Shown piece by piece: positions 26,071 to 33,893 of a stretch of 64,000 nt of DNA. Where the stretch lies: the NCBI GenBank assembly GCA_024628785.1, contig CP102405.1, forward strand, positions 248,001-312,000. Reading direction: 5' to 3'. The notes under the pieces are model-generated. The model searched no databases. It worked only from the letters and a program-made list of their open reading frames with translations, and was not told where the DNA came from. The translations under genes and the position numbers were made by a program. Source of the DNA: Fusobacteria bacterium ZRK30 (GTDB taxonomy: Bacteria; Fusobacteriota; Fusobacteriia; Fusobacteriales; Fusobacteriaceae). Numbering within the stretch: position 1 is the first letter of the stretch; the number at the start of each line of letters is the position of its first letter.

Positions 26071-26991
26071 ATGAGTAAAGTAACAATAAACAATGAAATA
26101 ATGGAAGAGGTAACACCTAAACAATCAATAATCAAGATGGGAAAAAGACAAAAATTAACTGTTAATAACATCTCAACTATCGGAGCTTACCTTGATGCTG
26201 AAACTGGAAACACAGATGACAATGTCTTGTTGCCAAACAATCAGATAGAAGGAAAAAACATCCAAGAGGGAGACGTTGTAGACGTATTCATATATAGAGA
26301 TTCTGAAGATAGATTAATAGCTACATTTGAAGCTAGTTTCGCTGTAGCTGGAACCATGGCAAAGTTGAAAGTTGTAGACATAGCTCCATTCGGTGCATTT
26401 TTAGATTGGGGATTATCTAAAGACCTTCTTTTACCAAAGGGTCAGGAGGAATGCAGAGTAGAGATCGGAAAAACTTATTTAGTAGGATTATTCGAGGATA
26501 AAAAAGGCAGAGTTTCTGCTACTATGAACGTATATAAGTTCTTATTACCTAACTTTGACTTAGAAAAAAATGAATTGGTAGTAGGTACAGTATATAGAGT
26601 AGTTCCTGAGATCGGTATATTTGTAGCTATAGAAGATAGATATTACGGACTTATTCCTAACAACGAATTCTTTGGTAACTATAAAGTAGGAGATGAAATA
26701 GAAGCTCGTGTAATCAGAACTAGAGAAGATGGAAAAGTTGACCTTAGTCCTAGATTACTGGCTCATGTACAGATGGATAAGGACGCTTCTATGATCTTAG
26801 AGAGTATTCAGACTAACTACCATAAAAAATTAACTATCAGTGATAAGAGTTCTCCTGAAGATATCAAAAGAGAATTTGGACTCAGTAAAAAAGCTTTTAA
26901 AAGAGCTATCGGTGGACTATTAAAAAACAGACTTATTGAAAAAACTGAAGCTGGTTTCAAATTAACTGAAGCTGGAAAAAACCATAAGTAA
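26071..26991 (+). CDS. cvfB: CvfB-family S1 RNA-binding protein
   Basis: 306 residues: three S1-type OB folds (about 20-75, 80-140 and 150-215; blocks such as STIGAYLDAETG, IAPFGAFLDWGL and PEIGIFVAIEDRYYGLIP) and a C-terminal winged helix (about 250-300, REFGLSKKAFKRAIGGLLK). CvfB of Staphylococcus binds RNA and affects virulence gene expression; YitL of Bacillus is the same family. The ATG at 26071 with GAGGAG upstream is preferred to the in-frame ATG at 26026, which has no ribosome site and overlaps the promoter region. A very long hairpin begins at its stop codon. Confidence 0.92.
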   Translation: MSKVTINNEIMEEVTPKQSIIKMGKRQKLTVNNISTIGAYLDAETGNTDDNVLLPNNQIEGKNIQEGDVVDVFIYRDSEDRLIATFEASFAVAGTMAKLKVVDIAPFGAFLDWGLSKDLLLPKGQEECRVEIGKTYLVGLFEDKKGRVSATMNVYKFLLPNFDLEKNELVVGTVYRVVPEIGIFVAIEDRYYGLIPNNEFFGNYKVGDEIEARVIRTREDGKVDLSPRLLAHVQMDKDASMILESIQTNYHKKLTISDKSSPEDIKREFGLSKKAFKRAIGGLLKNRLIEKTEAGFKLTEAGKNHK

Positions 26992-27047
26992 GGTATAAAA
27001 AAGGGAAAACTGTAATTCAGTTTTCCCCTTTTTTATACCTTACTTAT
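26984..27047. terminator. Very long bidirectional terminator hairpin
   Basis: A 29-bp stem with one bulged G and a 5-nt TAATT loop, starting inside the last codons of cvfB (26984-27012 with 27018-27047). U tracts inside the stem serve both strands; the minus-strand gene ends at 27057. Confidence 0.88.
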
Positions 27048-27056
27048 TTCTAACCT

Positions 27057-27362
27057 TTATTCTCCCCTTAACATCCCTTCAATTTCATCTAAAATTTCAA
27101 AAGGATGTTTAAGTTTTTCTAGTTTTTCCTCATTGGTGTGTCCAAATAGATCATGATAACCAAGAGAATCACTTAATTTCACTACTCTGGCATCCAGACT
27201 GGCTCTTAAATCCGAAAGTTCTATCTTTTCCAAATCTTTTCCCTTGTTAGTAGCGTATAAAAATATCCTGTCATCCTGATCCAAAAACGCTCTTTTTATA
27301 TACTGTACAGATTCATCCATAAACTTTTTTTCTACTATAAGTTCTTTTTTTATTAGATGCAT
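27057..27362 (-). CDS. Hypothetical cytoplasmic protein
   Basis: 101 residues, charged, no signal peptide or membrane segment, probably helical. No family recognised. AGGGGGAGAAA precedes the ATG, and codon use resembles the neighbours, so I take it as real. It lies 159 bases after msrA on the same strand and might share its transcript. A second, overlapping ORF at 27353-27556 is not supported. Confidence 0.7.
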   Translation of the reverse strand: MHLIKKELIVEKKFMDESVQYIKRAFLDQDDRIFLYATNKGKDLEKIELSDLRASLDARVVKLSDSLGYHDLFGHTNEEKLEKLKHPFEILDEIEGMLRGE

Positions 27363-27521
27363 TTTCTCCCCCTACACTTGTATTCTCTACCTTTATATGT
27401 AATAATTTTATTTTTGCTCTTAATATAATTGATTATTAGAATGATATAAATTATACCATCTGAACTACCATAAGACAAATGAAAAAGAGCGTTTTCAAAC
27501 ATTGATGTTATCAGAACAATC

Positions 27522-28037
27522 TTATTTTTTCCTAACCGGCTCCTGCCTTTCCTCATCTTTTAAAAGTGAAAAATTTATATGACAATATCCACTTGGATTT
27601 TTCTCTAAATATTCCTGATGGAACTTCTCAGCATCATGAAACTCATCTAATCTCTCTACCTCTACAACTATAGCCTTTGAATAACTGTTCCTCTGATCTT
27701 CTATATATTGTTCTATAGCTTCTCTGTCTTCTAACTCCATATAATATATCCCCGTTCTATACTGGGTACCGATATCTCCCCCTTGTTTATTCAATGAAGT
27801 AGGATCTATTATTCTAAACAGATGATTTAATATCATCCTTAATGGTAATATCTTTTCATCATACTCCAAATAACATGCCTCTACATGCCCTGTTTTCCCA
27901 GTACAGACCTCCTCATAGGTAACCTCTTTCGTTATTCCATTGGCATAACCTGATTTAGTAGCCAAGATTCCCTTTACTCTTTTAAAGTAAGCTTCTACAC
28001 CCCAAAAACATCCACCTGCCAACACTATTTTCTTCAT
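27522..28037 (-). CDS. msrA: Peptide methionine (S)-S-oxide reductase
   Basis: 171 residues. MsrA reduces methionine-S-sulfoxide in proteins, using thioredoxin to recycle. The catalytic GGCFWGVEAYF motif is at residue 8-18, and GTQYRTGIYY and EKFHQEYLEKNPSGYC are typical. The ATG at 28037 stands seven bases after AGGAGGTG; the in-frame GTG at 28046 falls inside that ribosome site and is rejected. No MsrB domain is fused. Oxygen-damage repair in an anaerobe or microaerotolerant marine organism fits. Confidence 0.96.
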   Translation of the reverse strand: MKKIVLAGGCFWGVEAYFKRVKGILATKSGYANGITKEVTYEEVCTGKTGHVEACYLEYDEKILPLRMILNHLFRIIDPTSLNKQGGDIGTQYRTGIYYMELEDREAIEQYIEDQRNSYSKAIVVEVERLDEFHDAEKFHQEYLEKNPSGYCHINFSLLKDEERQEPVRKK

Positions 28038-28083
28038 CAAAATCACCTCCTAATATAAGATATACCACAAATTTCATATAATA

Positions 28084-28120
28084 AAAACCTCCCATCTATA
28101 CAACAGTATAGTTAGGAGGT
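28084..28120 (-). terminator. Terminator of gap
   Basis: Stem of ACCTCC/GGAGGT and CTATAC/GTATAG with an internal mismatch and AACA loop; T-rich run on the minus strand. Confidence 0.85.
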
Positions 28121-28128
28121 AATAATTT

Positions 28129-29136
28129 TTATATATTTGATATTTTTTTACAAGTTCTAACTAATTGGGCAGTGTAAGACATCTCATTGTCGTACCAAGC
28201 CAAAACTTTTATTATCTGATGCCCGTCTACTGTCATAACAGTTGTACACTGTGCATCAAACAAAGATCCATAGTGCATCCCTATGCAATCTGAAGAAACG
28301 ATGGGATCCTCTGTATATCCCAATGTTTCGTTAGCGGCTTCCTTCATCGCTCTATTAATATCCTCTGCTTCAACAGTCTTTTTTAGTCTAACCATCAGGT
28401 CTACACAAGAACCTGTTACAGCAGGAACTCTTATGGCTGCCCCTCCTAATTTTCCATCCAGATGTGGAATTACTTTACCTAAAGCTGTTGCTGCTCCTGT
28501 TGTTGTAGGAACCATATTTCCTGCTGCTGTTCTACCTCTTCTTGAGTGGATTCCTTTTTTGTGAGATCCATCCAGGGTATTTTGATCGTTTGTAAAGGCA
28601 TGAACCGTTGTCATATATCCTCTGATTACTCCAAATTCATCATCTAAAACTTTTACAATTGGAGCTAAACAGTTTGTTGTACAAGATGCTCCCGATATTA
28701 TCGTTTCGCTTCCATCTAAGATATCATCGTTTACATTATATACAACTGTTTTCATATCTCCAGAAGCTGGTGCTGATATAACTACTTTTTTTGCTCCTGC
28801 ATCTATATGAGCCTGTGATTTTTCCTTTGAAGTATAAAATCCGCTACACTCTAAAACTACATCTACATCTAATTTTCCCCATGGTAAATTTACAGCTTCC
28901 CTTTCTGTGAATACAGCTACTTCTCTTCCATCTATCATTATATTGTTCTCAGTATGCTTTATTAAATCCTCTTTGAACCTTCCCTGAGCAGTATCATATT
29001 TTAATAGGTATGCCGCTGTCTCCGCCCCACTCATACTATTTATTGCCACTACTTCAAATTCGGGATTATCTTCCATCATTCTTAACGCTAACCTTCCAAT
29101 TCTTCCAAAACCATTTATTGCTACTTTTACTGACAT
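28129..29136 (-). CDS. gap: Glyceraldehyde-3-phosphate dehydrogenase
   Basis: 335 residues, NAD-dependent glycolytic enzyme. Rossmann start [13 protein letters not shown], catalytic [12 protein letters not shown] (Cys near residue 151), [30 protein letters not shown] and the C-terminal [14 protein letters not shown] are all present. AAGGGGGAAGC precedes the ATG. It is a single-gene unit with its own promoter and terminator, which fits high expression. Confidence 0.98.
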   Translation of the reverse strand: MSVKVAINGFGRIGRLALRMMEDNPEFEVVAINSMSGAETAAYLLKYDTAQGRFKEDLIKHTENNIMIDGREVAVFTEREAVNLPWGKLDVDVVLECSGFYTSKEKSQAHIDAGAKKVVISAPASGDMKTVVYNVNDDILDGSETIISGASCTTNCLAPIVKVLDDEFGVIRGYMTTVHAFTNDQNTLDGSHKKGIHSRRGRTAAGNMVPTTTGAATALGKVIPHLDGKLGGAAIRVPAVTGSCVDLMVRLKKTVEAEDINRAMKEAANETLGYTEDPIVSSDCIGMHYGSLFDAQCTTVMTVDGHQIIKVLAWYDNEMSYTAQLVRTCKKISNI

Positions 29137-29176
29137 GCTTCCCCCTTGAGAATATATTAAAATTTTTCACATCTCA

Positions 29177-29205
29177 ATATAACCCGTTTCCACCACAAAA
29201 GTCAA
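29177..29205 (-). promoter_or_regulatory. Promoter of gap
   Basis: TTGACT and TTATAT on the minus strand, exactly 17 bases apart, about 40 bases before the start codon. Confidence 0.85.
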
Positions 29206-29632
29206 CAAAAAGATGAAAAAAAGATCATTTTTTCATCTTTTTATGAGCAATTATTGTACACTTATATCGGAAAAATGATTTTTTGTTAAAAAAATTTGAA
29301 ATTGTAGATTTCAAATAAAGAAAAGCCATCCTAACTGTAATAGTCACACACTTAGGAGGGCTTTTCTTTTATATTTTTTTAGGAAAGAAAAAACGAAAAA
29401 AATTTATTATTTTCATTTTATTATATTCATCAGACATAAGTTTCCTTAAAAATTTTTATTTTTTTCTTACATATCTTAATTTTTTGATCGATTTATATAC
29501 TTAATTCTTCTATAAAATTTCCATATAATAAATATAGTATAAAATATATTTATATGTTATACTTATTAATGTGGATGTTATATTATACAAAAATATGTTT
29601 TAGTTCGTAAAAAAGATAGGATTTTTAATAAA
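29206..29632. other. Intergenic region with hairpins, no gene found
   Basis: AT-rich. It holds (a) a stem AAAAAGATGAAAAAA/TTTTTTCATCTTTTT at 29207-29242 right behind the gap promoter, (b) a small hairpin ATTTGAAAT/ATTTCAAAT at 29294-29316, and (c) an 18-bp stem with one mismatch and a 17-nt loop at 29317-29369, followed on the plus strand by a T-rich run. These look like terminators, yet no protein gene leads into them, so a small RNA on the plus strand is possible. From 29370 to 29632 I see only AT-rich sequence. Confidence 0.5.
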
Positions 29633-29682
29633 AAAAACCTTCCTCAGTTAATAGATTGTACCTCTAATAACTGGGAAGGTTT
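29633..29682 (-). terminator. Terminator of the proline reductase operon
   Basis: A stem AACCTTCC + CAGTTA against TAACTG + GGAAGGTT with one bulged T, about 17-nt loop, then a T run on the minus strand, 40 bases after the last stop codon. Confidence 0.88.
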
Positions 29683-29721
29683 AATTAAATTGAACTATGT
29701 CCAATCAACTTGTAGATTAGA

Positions 29722-30600
29722 TTAAGCTGCTACTGAAACAGGCTTTCTAGAATCTCTTAATAATTTAATAGCTGTATATAATACTACTGCTATAACTACT
29801 TTAGTCAAGATTGCTATAGATAATCCTGTTACTAAGTAAGCAGCAACAGTTACTCCTATAACACCAAATATAATATTCATTAAAGTTGCTTTTCTATTGT
29901 AAGCTCCAGCTTTAATAAACTTTACACTTCCTGCCGGCATAAGGTATGCACAAGATCCCATCATAATCGGAAATGCTACTAAAGGACTTAAACCTAGAGC
30001 ATATACTAAAGCCATACAAGGTGCATATAGACCTATTCCTAAAGTCATTAAAACTCCTAGTATAAAGTTTCCTACTACAGCTATAACTAATTTAATTCCA
30101 GTTAGTCCTACGGCTGTTCCTCCACCTTGGATTAATCCAAATTGTTGAGCGACCATTATACATACCACAATTATTAATGCTGATCCCATGTATAGCTGCA
30201 CTTTTTTCTCATCTAATTTAGATACAAAACCTGCTCCAACTATAGCACCTAAAGTTGCTGCTACTAACATCGATATCAATGTTATCGGTTCAACTTCAAC
30301 TTTTTTTATAAATATAAAAGCTTCTGCTATTACAGGAATAGTCATTGCTGTATTTAAAGTTCCTGGTAAAATTCTATCATGAACCAAGTTAAACTGCTTA
30401 AAAAGTGCCGTCATCGGTGCAAATCCACCAATACCTAAAGTATCAAAGAAATTTACCCCAAAACCTATTCCTGCATGTGCTGCTGTACTGCCTTCATCTA
30501 CCCCAGCGTTATTCATTTTAAACTCTTTGTAATCTTTAGCAAAAACAACTAAATACCAAATAGCCATAATTCCTAAAATCCCCAGTAATATTTGTACCAT
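29722..30600 (-). CDS. TSUP (TauE/SafE-type) membrane permease in prd operon
   Basis: 292 residues with about eight membrane helices. It resembles the TauE/SafE permease group, whose members carry sulfite, organosulfonates or other small anions. Blocks: GVNFFDTLGIGGFAP (helix 1-2 loop) and the repeat-like GIGLYAPCMALVYALGLSPLVAFPIM. As the last gene of the proline reductase operon it may move proline, 5-aminovalerate or a sulfur/selenium anion; position is the only evidence. AGGAGGAAAAAATT precedes the ATG. Confidence 0.8.
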   Translation of the reverse strand: MVQILLGILGIMAIWYLVVFAKDYKEFKMNNAGVDEGSTAAHAGIGFGVNFFDTLGIGGFAPMTALFKQFNLVHDRILPGTLNTAMTIPVIAEAFIFIKKVEVEPITLISMLVAATLGAIVGAGFVSKLDEKKVQLYMGSALIIVVCIMVAQQFGLIQGGGTAVGLTGIKLVIAVVGNFILGVLMTLGIGLYAPCMALVYALGLSPLVAFPIMMGSCAYLMPAGSVKFIKAGAYNRKATLMNIIFGVIGVTVAAYLVTGLSIAILTKVVIAVVLYTAIKLLRDSRKPVSVAA

Positions 30601-30642
30601 AATTTTTTCCTCCTCTTTGATTTTATTTTATTTTGTTACTTT

Positions 30643-31650
30643 TTACTTCAGTGAGAATCCGTATTTCAATGGATCTGTTGGATCTACATATAAATGGTTT
30701 ACTCCAGTAATGTATGCACTTGCTGTAATTTGTGGAGTTACATATTTTACTCCGTCTTTTTCAGAAGTTTCTAATATTTCACCGATAAATTTAGTTTCAA
30801 TTATACTTTCATAAACAAATCTTTCCCCTTTTGCTAACTTTCCTTTTGTAAATAAAGTAGCCATCTTAGCACATGTTCCTGTTCCACAAGGTGATCTGTC
30901 TACTTGACCTTCTCCAAATACCACTACATTTTGTAATGTCGCATCTTCACTCTTTGCCGGTCCATACATCTCTACTAAATCAATTGTCTTAATATGATCT
31001 AATTCAGGATGCTTTACTGTAATTTGCTCATTTGCAGCTTTTAATATTTTAACACCTAATTCGCATAACTTATTTGTATTAGCCGGGCAGATATCTAATC
31101 CTAATTGAGACGCTTCTAATATAGCGAAAAAACTTCCTCCAAACGAAACATCTAAAGTAAGCGTTCCTATTCCATCTACATCTATTTTAACGCCCTCTTT
31201 ATGTAAAAATGCCGGTACATTAGTAAATGATACTTCTAAAGCTTTCCCGTCTTCTACTCTAACTCTACCCTTTATCAATCCTGCAGGAGATTCCATTGTG
31301 ATATCTGTATATGGTTCTGTAACTTCTACCATTCCCATCTCAACTGCAACTGTCATCGCACCGATAGTTCCATGACCACACATGTTTAAGTAACCTCCTC
31401 CGTCCATGAAGATTATTCCTAAATCAGCTTCATCTATTGTAGGAGTTACTATGATTGATCCAAACATATCAGCGTGACCTCTAGGTTCATGCATAGCTAA
31501 TGTTCTTACATCATCCAAGTTTGATTCTAAATAACTCTTCTTTTCTGCCATTGTTTTTCCAGGGATTTTTGGTACTCCACTGATGATTATTCTAGTCGGT
31601 TCTCCCATTGTGTGTGAATCTACAGCTATTATCTGTTTGTTGATTTTCAT
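30643..31650 (-). CDS. prdF: Proline racemase
   Basis: 335 residues. Interconverts L- and D-proline without cofactor, using a Cys pair: one in MCGHGTIGA (near residue 91) and one in SPCGTGTCAK (near residue 256), both present. It supplies the D-proline that PrdA/PrdB reduce. Its ATG overlaps the prdE stop (ATGA type, 4 bases), so translation is coupled. AAGGGGGAAC-like site precedes it. Hydroxyproline epimerases are close relatives, but the operon settles the role. Confidence 0.95.
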   Translation of the reverse strand: MKINKQIIAVDSHTMGEPTRIIISGVPKIPGKTMAEKKSYLESNLDDVRTLAMHEPRGHADMFGSIIVTPTIDEADLGIIFMDGGGYLNMCGHGTIGAMTVAVEMGMVEVTEPYTDITMESPAGLIKGRVRVEDGKALEVSFTNVPAFLHKEGVKIDVDGIGTLTLDVSFGGSFFAILEASQLGLDICPANTNKLCELGVKILKAANEQITVKHPELDHIKTIDLVEMYGPAKSEDATLQNVVVFGEGQVDRSPCGTGTCAKMATLFTKGKLAKGERFVYESIIETKFIGEILETSEKDGVKYVTPQITASAYITGVNHLYVDPTDPLKYGFSLK

Positions 31651-32120
31651 TCTTTGTTCCCCCTTCTTATTTTAAGCTTTAACATTGCCAAAGCTTTTTT
31701 TGCGTCTAAGTAAGTCATGTTGTTTTCTCCAACAACTTCTGTTTCAATACCATTTTCGTTTTTATTTATATCGACTATAGTATCCATATATTTATTTTTA
31801 ACTACAAATTCTGCCTGTGTTCCCACAAAACTCATTCCAACTACTGGTATTTCTCGTTCACCGATCTCTCTCATGGTATTTTCATAATCAACATGACTAT
31901 TTCCCCATCCATCCAGTGAAAAAATAACACCATCAGCTCTCATAGCTTCAATTAAATTTGCAGCTCTTTTACCTACAAAATTTTTCTCTTCATTTAATTG
32001 TGGAGTGCCCACTAATATTATTCCCAATAGATCTATATCCGAATCTTTAGAAACAATATCTAATAATGGATCTCTAAAATGATGCAGTGTTGTTTCCTTT
32101 GTTGAAGGTCCAATTCCCAT
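31647..32120 (-). CDS. prdE: PrdE, homologue of the PrdA C-terminal (pyruvoyl) part
   Basis: 157 residues matching the C-terminal subunit of PrdA. It opens MGIGPSTKETTLHHFRDPLL, which lines up with PrdA residues 425 onward (T-CIGPASKECSRHYYREPL), but the pyruvoyl-forming Cys is replaced by Gly. It therefore cannot form the pyruvoyl group. It starts at the very place where PrdA is cleaved, with TAGGAGG upstream of the ATG. It should form, with PrdD, a catalytically silent counterpart of PrdA; the function of PrdD/PrdE in clostridia is not established. Confidence 0.9.
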   Translation of the reverse strand: MGIGPSTKETTLHHFRDPLLDIVSKDSDIDLLGIILVGTPQLNEEKNFVGKRAANLIEAMRADGVIFSLDGWGNSHVDYENTMREIGEREIPVVGMSFVGTQAEFVVKNKYMDTIVDINKNENGIETEVVGENNMTYLDAKKALAMLKLKIRRGNKE

Positions 32121-32131
32121 AATAATTCCTC

Positions 32132-32893
32132 CTAATGCATAGCCTTAATAGCTCCATCCCTATATTCGTTTGGAGTTAATAGTACAGGCATATTGTATAA
32201 TTCAATTATAGATTTTCCTCCTGAAAATCCAGACGGTTCTCTAGAAAAAAGTCTTGTATCATACATAGCTCCCTGTCCTGCAACTTGCTTTAGTATAACT
32301 ACTTTTTTAGCTCCTGGTTTTATCTCGTCAAAAAATTCACATACTTCTGTGCAACTTCTACCATTTAAATTTTTTAATTTTTTTCTTATTCCTTGAATAA
32401 GATCATCACATATTTCATGGCACTGGTCTATTCCTTCTCTTGTTTTAGCTCCACCTGATACTAGAGTTAAGTCTAAATGAATAATTATATCTGTATCTCG
32501 AGGAGTTCCTGCCCTTCCAAATACTACTTGCTCCGATAATATTCCTTCTGAAGATCCGAATTCTGCAACCTGGACTCCATCTTCATCTACACCTGTTATC
32601 ATAACGCTTACACCTGTTAATGTATGGGTTATTCCTTCACCTATGTTCCCTAATACCTTTGTTGAGATAGGAATAAAATCCATAATAGAATTAACAAACT
32701 TATCTTTTTCATTTGGTTTTATTATTTCGATCTTCAATTCTTTCACATACTCTAATCCACATTTTATCTCCGAAGTTTTGAATTCATCCCCTAGAGATAA
32801 AACATGATTAAAGATTGAAGTGGCTTCCGAAAAAACCACTTCTTCTATGTGAAAAGCTTTTATTTGCAATTTACGCCTTTTTAAGCTCTTCAT
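32132..32893 (-). CDS. prdD: PrdD, homologue of the PrdA N-terminal part
   Basis: 253 residues aligning with the middle and end of the PrdA N-terminal subunit (shared blocks VDEDGVQ-EFGSSEGILSE, GQGAMYD/GQGAMHD and PVLLTP/PIVLSP). It ends GAIKAMH, where PrdA reads GGVHALT just before its cleavage point, so PrdD plus PrdE equal a PrdA split at that point. It lacks the Ala/Glu-rich N-terminal linker region of PrdA. AAAGGAG precedes the ATG; it is 24 bases after prdB. Confidence 0.9.
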   Translation of the reverse strand: MKSLKRRKLQIKAFHIEEVVFSEATSIFNHVLSLGDEFKTSEIKCGLEYVKELKIEIIKPNEKDKFVNSIMDFIPISTKVLGNIGEGITHTLTGVSVMITGVDEDGVQVAEFGSSEGILSEQVVFGRAGTPRDTDIIIHLDLTLVSGGAKTREGIDQCHEICDDLIQGIRKKLKNLNGRSCTEVCEFFDEIKPGAKKVVILKQVAGQGAMYDTRLFSREPSGFSGGKSIIELYNMPVLLTPNEYRDGAIKAMH

Positions 32894-32917
32894 ATCTTAC
32901 TCCTTTAAAAACCCTAC

Positions 32918-33634
32918 TTATACCTTTGCGATATACTCGAATGGTAATGGTACAATTTTACCTGGTGTTTGTATTTCCACTAAGTTTTCTAAAGTTGCCT
33001 TTAAAATCTCTAGTTGCATCTTATGATCATTTGGTGCTCCTGCATTGGCTCCCATTGGTACATTTGGTGCTACTGCTCTTGGTGTTCCAGTTTGTCTTAC
33101 AACTGGTGGTAATGCTGCTACAATTATTGTAGGAATCCCCGATTCCTCAATCGCTCTCTGTACTAATACAGCAGAACGGTGACAAGTCCCTCAGCCAGCA
33201 GTTAATACTACAGCGTCTACTCCGTCTTCTTTAAATCTTGCAGCGATGGCAGGACCAGTTTCATTTTTAAATTTCTCTTGGTTTCCACCTCCACCCATGA
33301 ATCCAGCGTGAACATTAGCCACACCTTTGATGTACCCATCTTTTACTAACTCATTTAATGGATCCACTGGGAACATACAGTTAACGTCTTTGTTTACGTC
33401 TCCGTTGTCATACCCACCATGAGATACCATCATATCAGATGTAGGTGCATCTCCTGGAATAAATCTATATGTGAAATCTCCAGCAAAATTAAATCTTTCT
33501 TGTGATTTTAAATGTACTCCTGCTGCAGTTGCTAAACCTATTTTCATTTCATTTAAAGGCTTAGTTACTGGCGTCCAAACAGACTTAGGAGTGATCGGTA
33601 CAAATATTTCAGATTGCATACCTTTTATTGCCAT
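32918..33634 (-). CDS. prdB: D-proline reductase subunit PrdB, selenoprotein (in-frame TGA)
   Basis: 238 residues when TGA at 33191-33193 is read as selenocysteine at residue 148 (context LTAG-U-GTCHRSAV). The frame continues cleanly for 90 codons to a TAA at 32918, ending FEYIAKV, and the downstream part (IPTIIVAALPPVVRQTGTPRAV) is typical PrdB. Selenocysteine attacks D-proline bound to the PrdA pyruvoyl group and opens the ring to 5-aminovalerate. A bulged hairpin begins 15 bases after the TGA. GAGGAGGAAAAT precedes the ATG. Without recoding the gene would look broken. Confidence 0.95.
33155..33175 (-). promoter_or_regulatory. Candidate SECIS hairpin of prdB
   Basis: In the mRNA: TCT, a bulged G, CTGTA, loop TTAG, TACAG, AGA. 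It starts 15 bases and its loop lies about 24-27 bases after the TGA, within the distance used by bacterial SelB elements. Confidence 0.6.
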
Positions 33635-33635
33635 T

Positions 33636-33884
33636 CTATTTTCCTCCTCTTTTATTTTTCTCTAAGTTACTTACATATTTTTCATTTACTTCTCCAGACA
33701 TTACTTCTGGAAAACTCATATTAAATTCTACTTCTTGACCTACTTTCAGGTCATAGTCAGTAATTAACATTCTCATAGGAACAGTTAAATGCCCTAATCT
33801 ACCTTTTAAGTCCATAGATACGCCACCTTCAGATAGCTTTACTATAACTCCTTGCATCTTTATTAATCTATCTCCATATTTCAT
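33636..33884 (-). CDS. Small protein between prdA and prdB (CBO2463/CBO2479-like)
   Basis: 82 residues, with VKLSEGGVSMDLKGRLGHLTVP and KVGQEVEFNMS, suggesting a small beta-barrel fold. A protein of this size lies at the same place in proline reductase operons of clostridia, where it is named only by locus (CBO2463/CBO2479 domain). It may help assembly or stability of the reductase; no function is known. It is nine bases after prdA and one base before prdB, so translation is coupled. Confidence 0.8.
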   Translation of the reverse strand: MKYGDRLIKMQGVIVKLSEGGVSMDLKGRLGHLTVPMRMLITDYDLKVGQEVEFNMSFPEVMSGEVNEKYVSNLEKNKRGGK

Positions 33885-33893
33885 AATTAAAAC

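Noticed and set aside
27353-27556. 67-codon minus-strand ORF between msrA and the hypothetical gene
   Set aside because: It overlaps both the msrA 3' end and the start of the hypothetical gene, has no ribosome site and a composition unlike its neighbours.
33191-33634. prdB as a truncated pseudogene
   Set aside because: The downstream frame is intact, typical of PrdB, and the TGA is followed by a SECIS-like hairpin.
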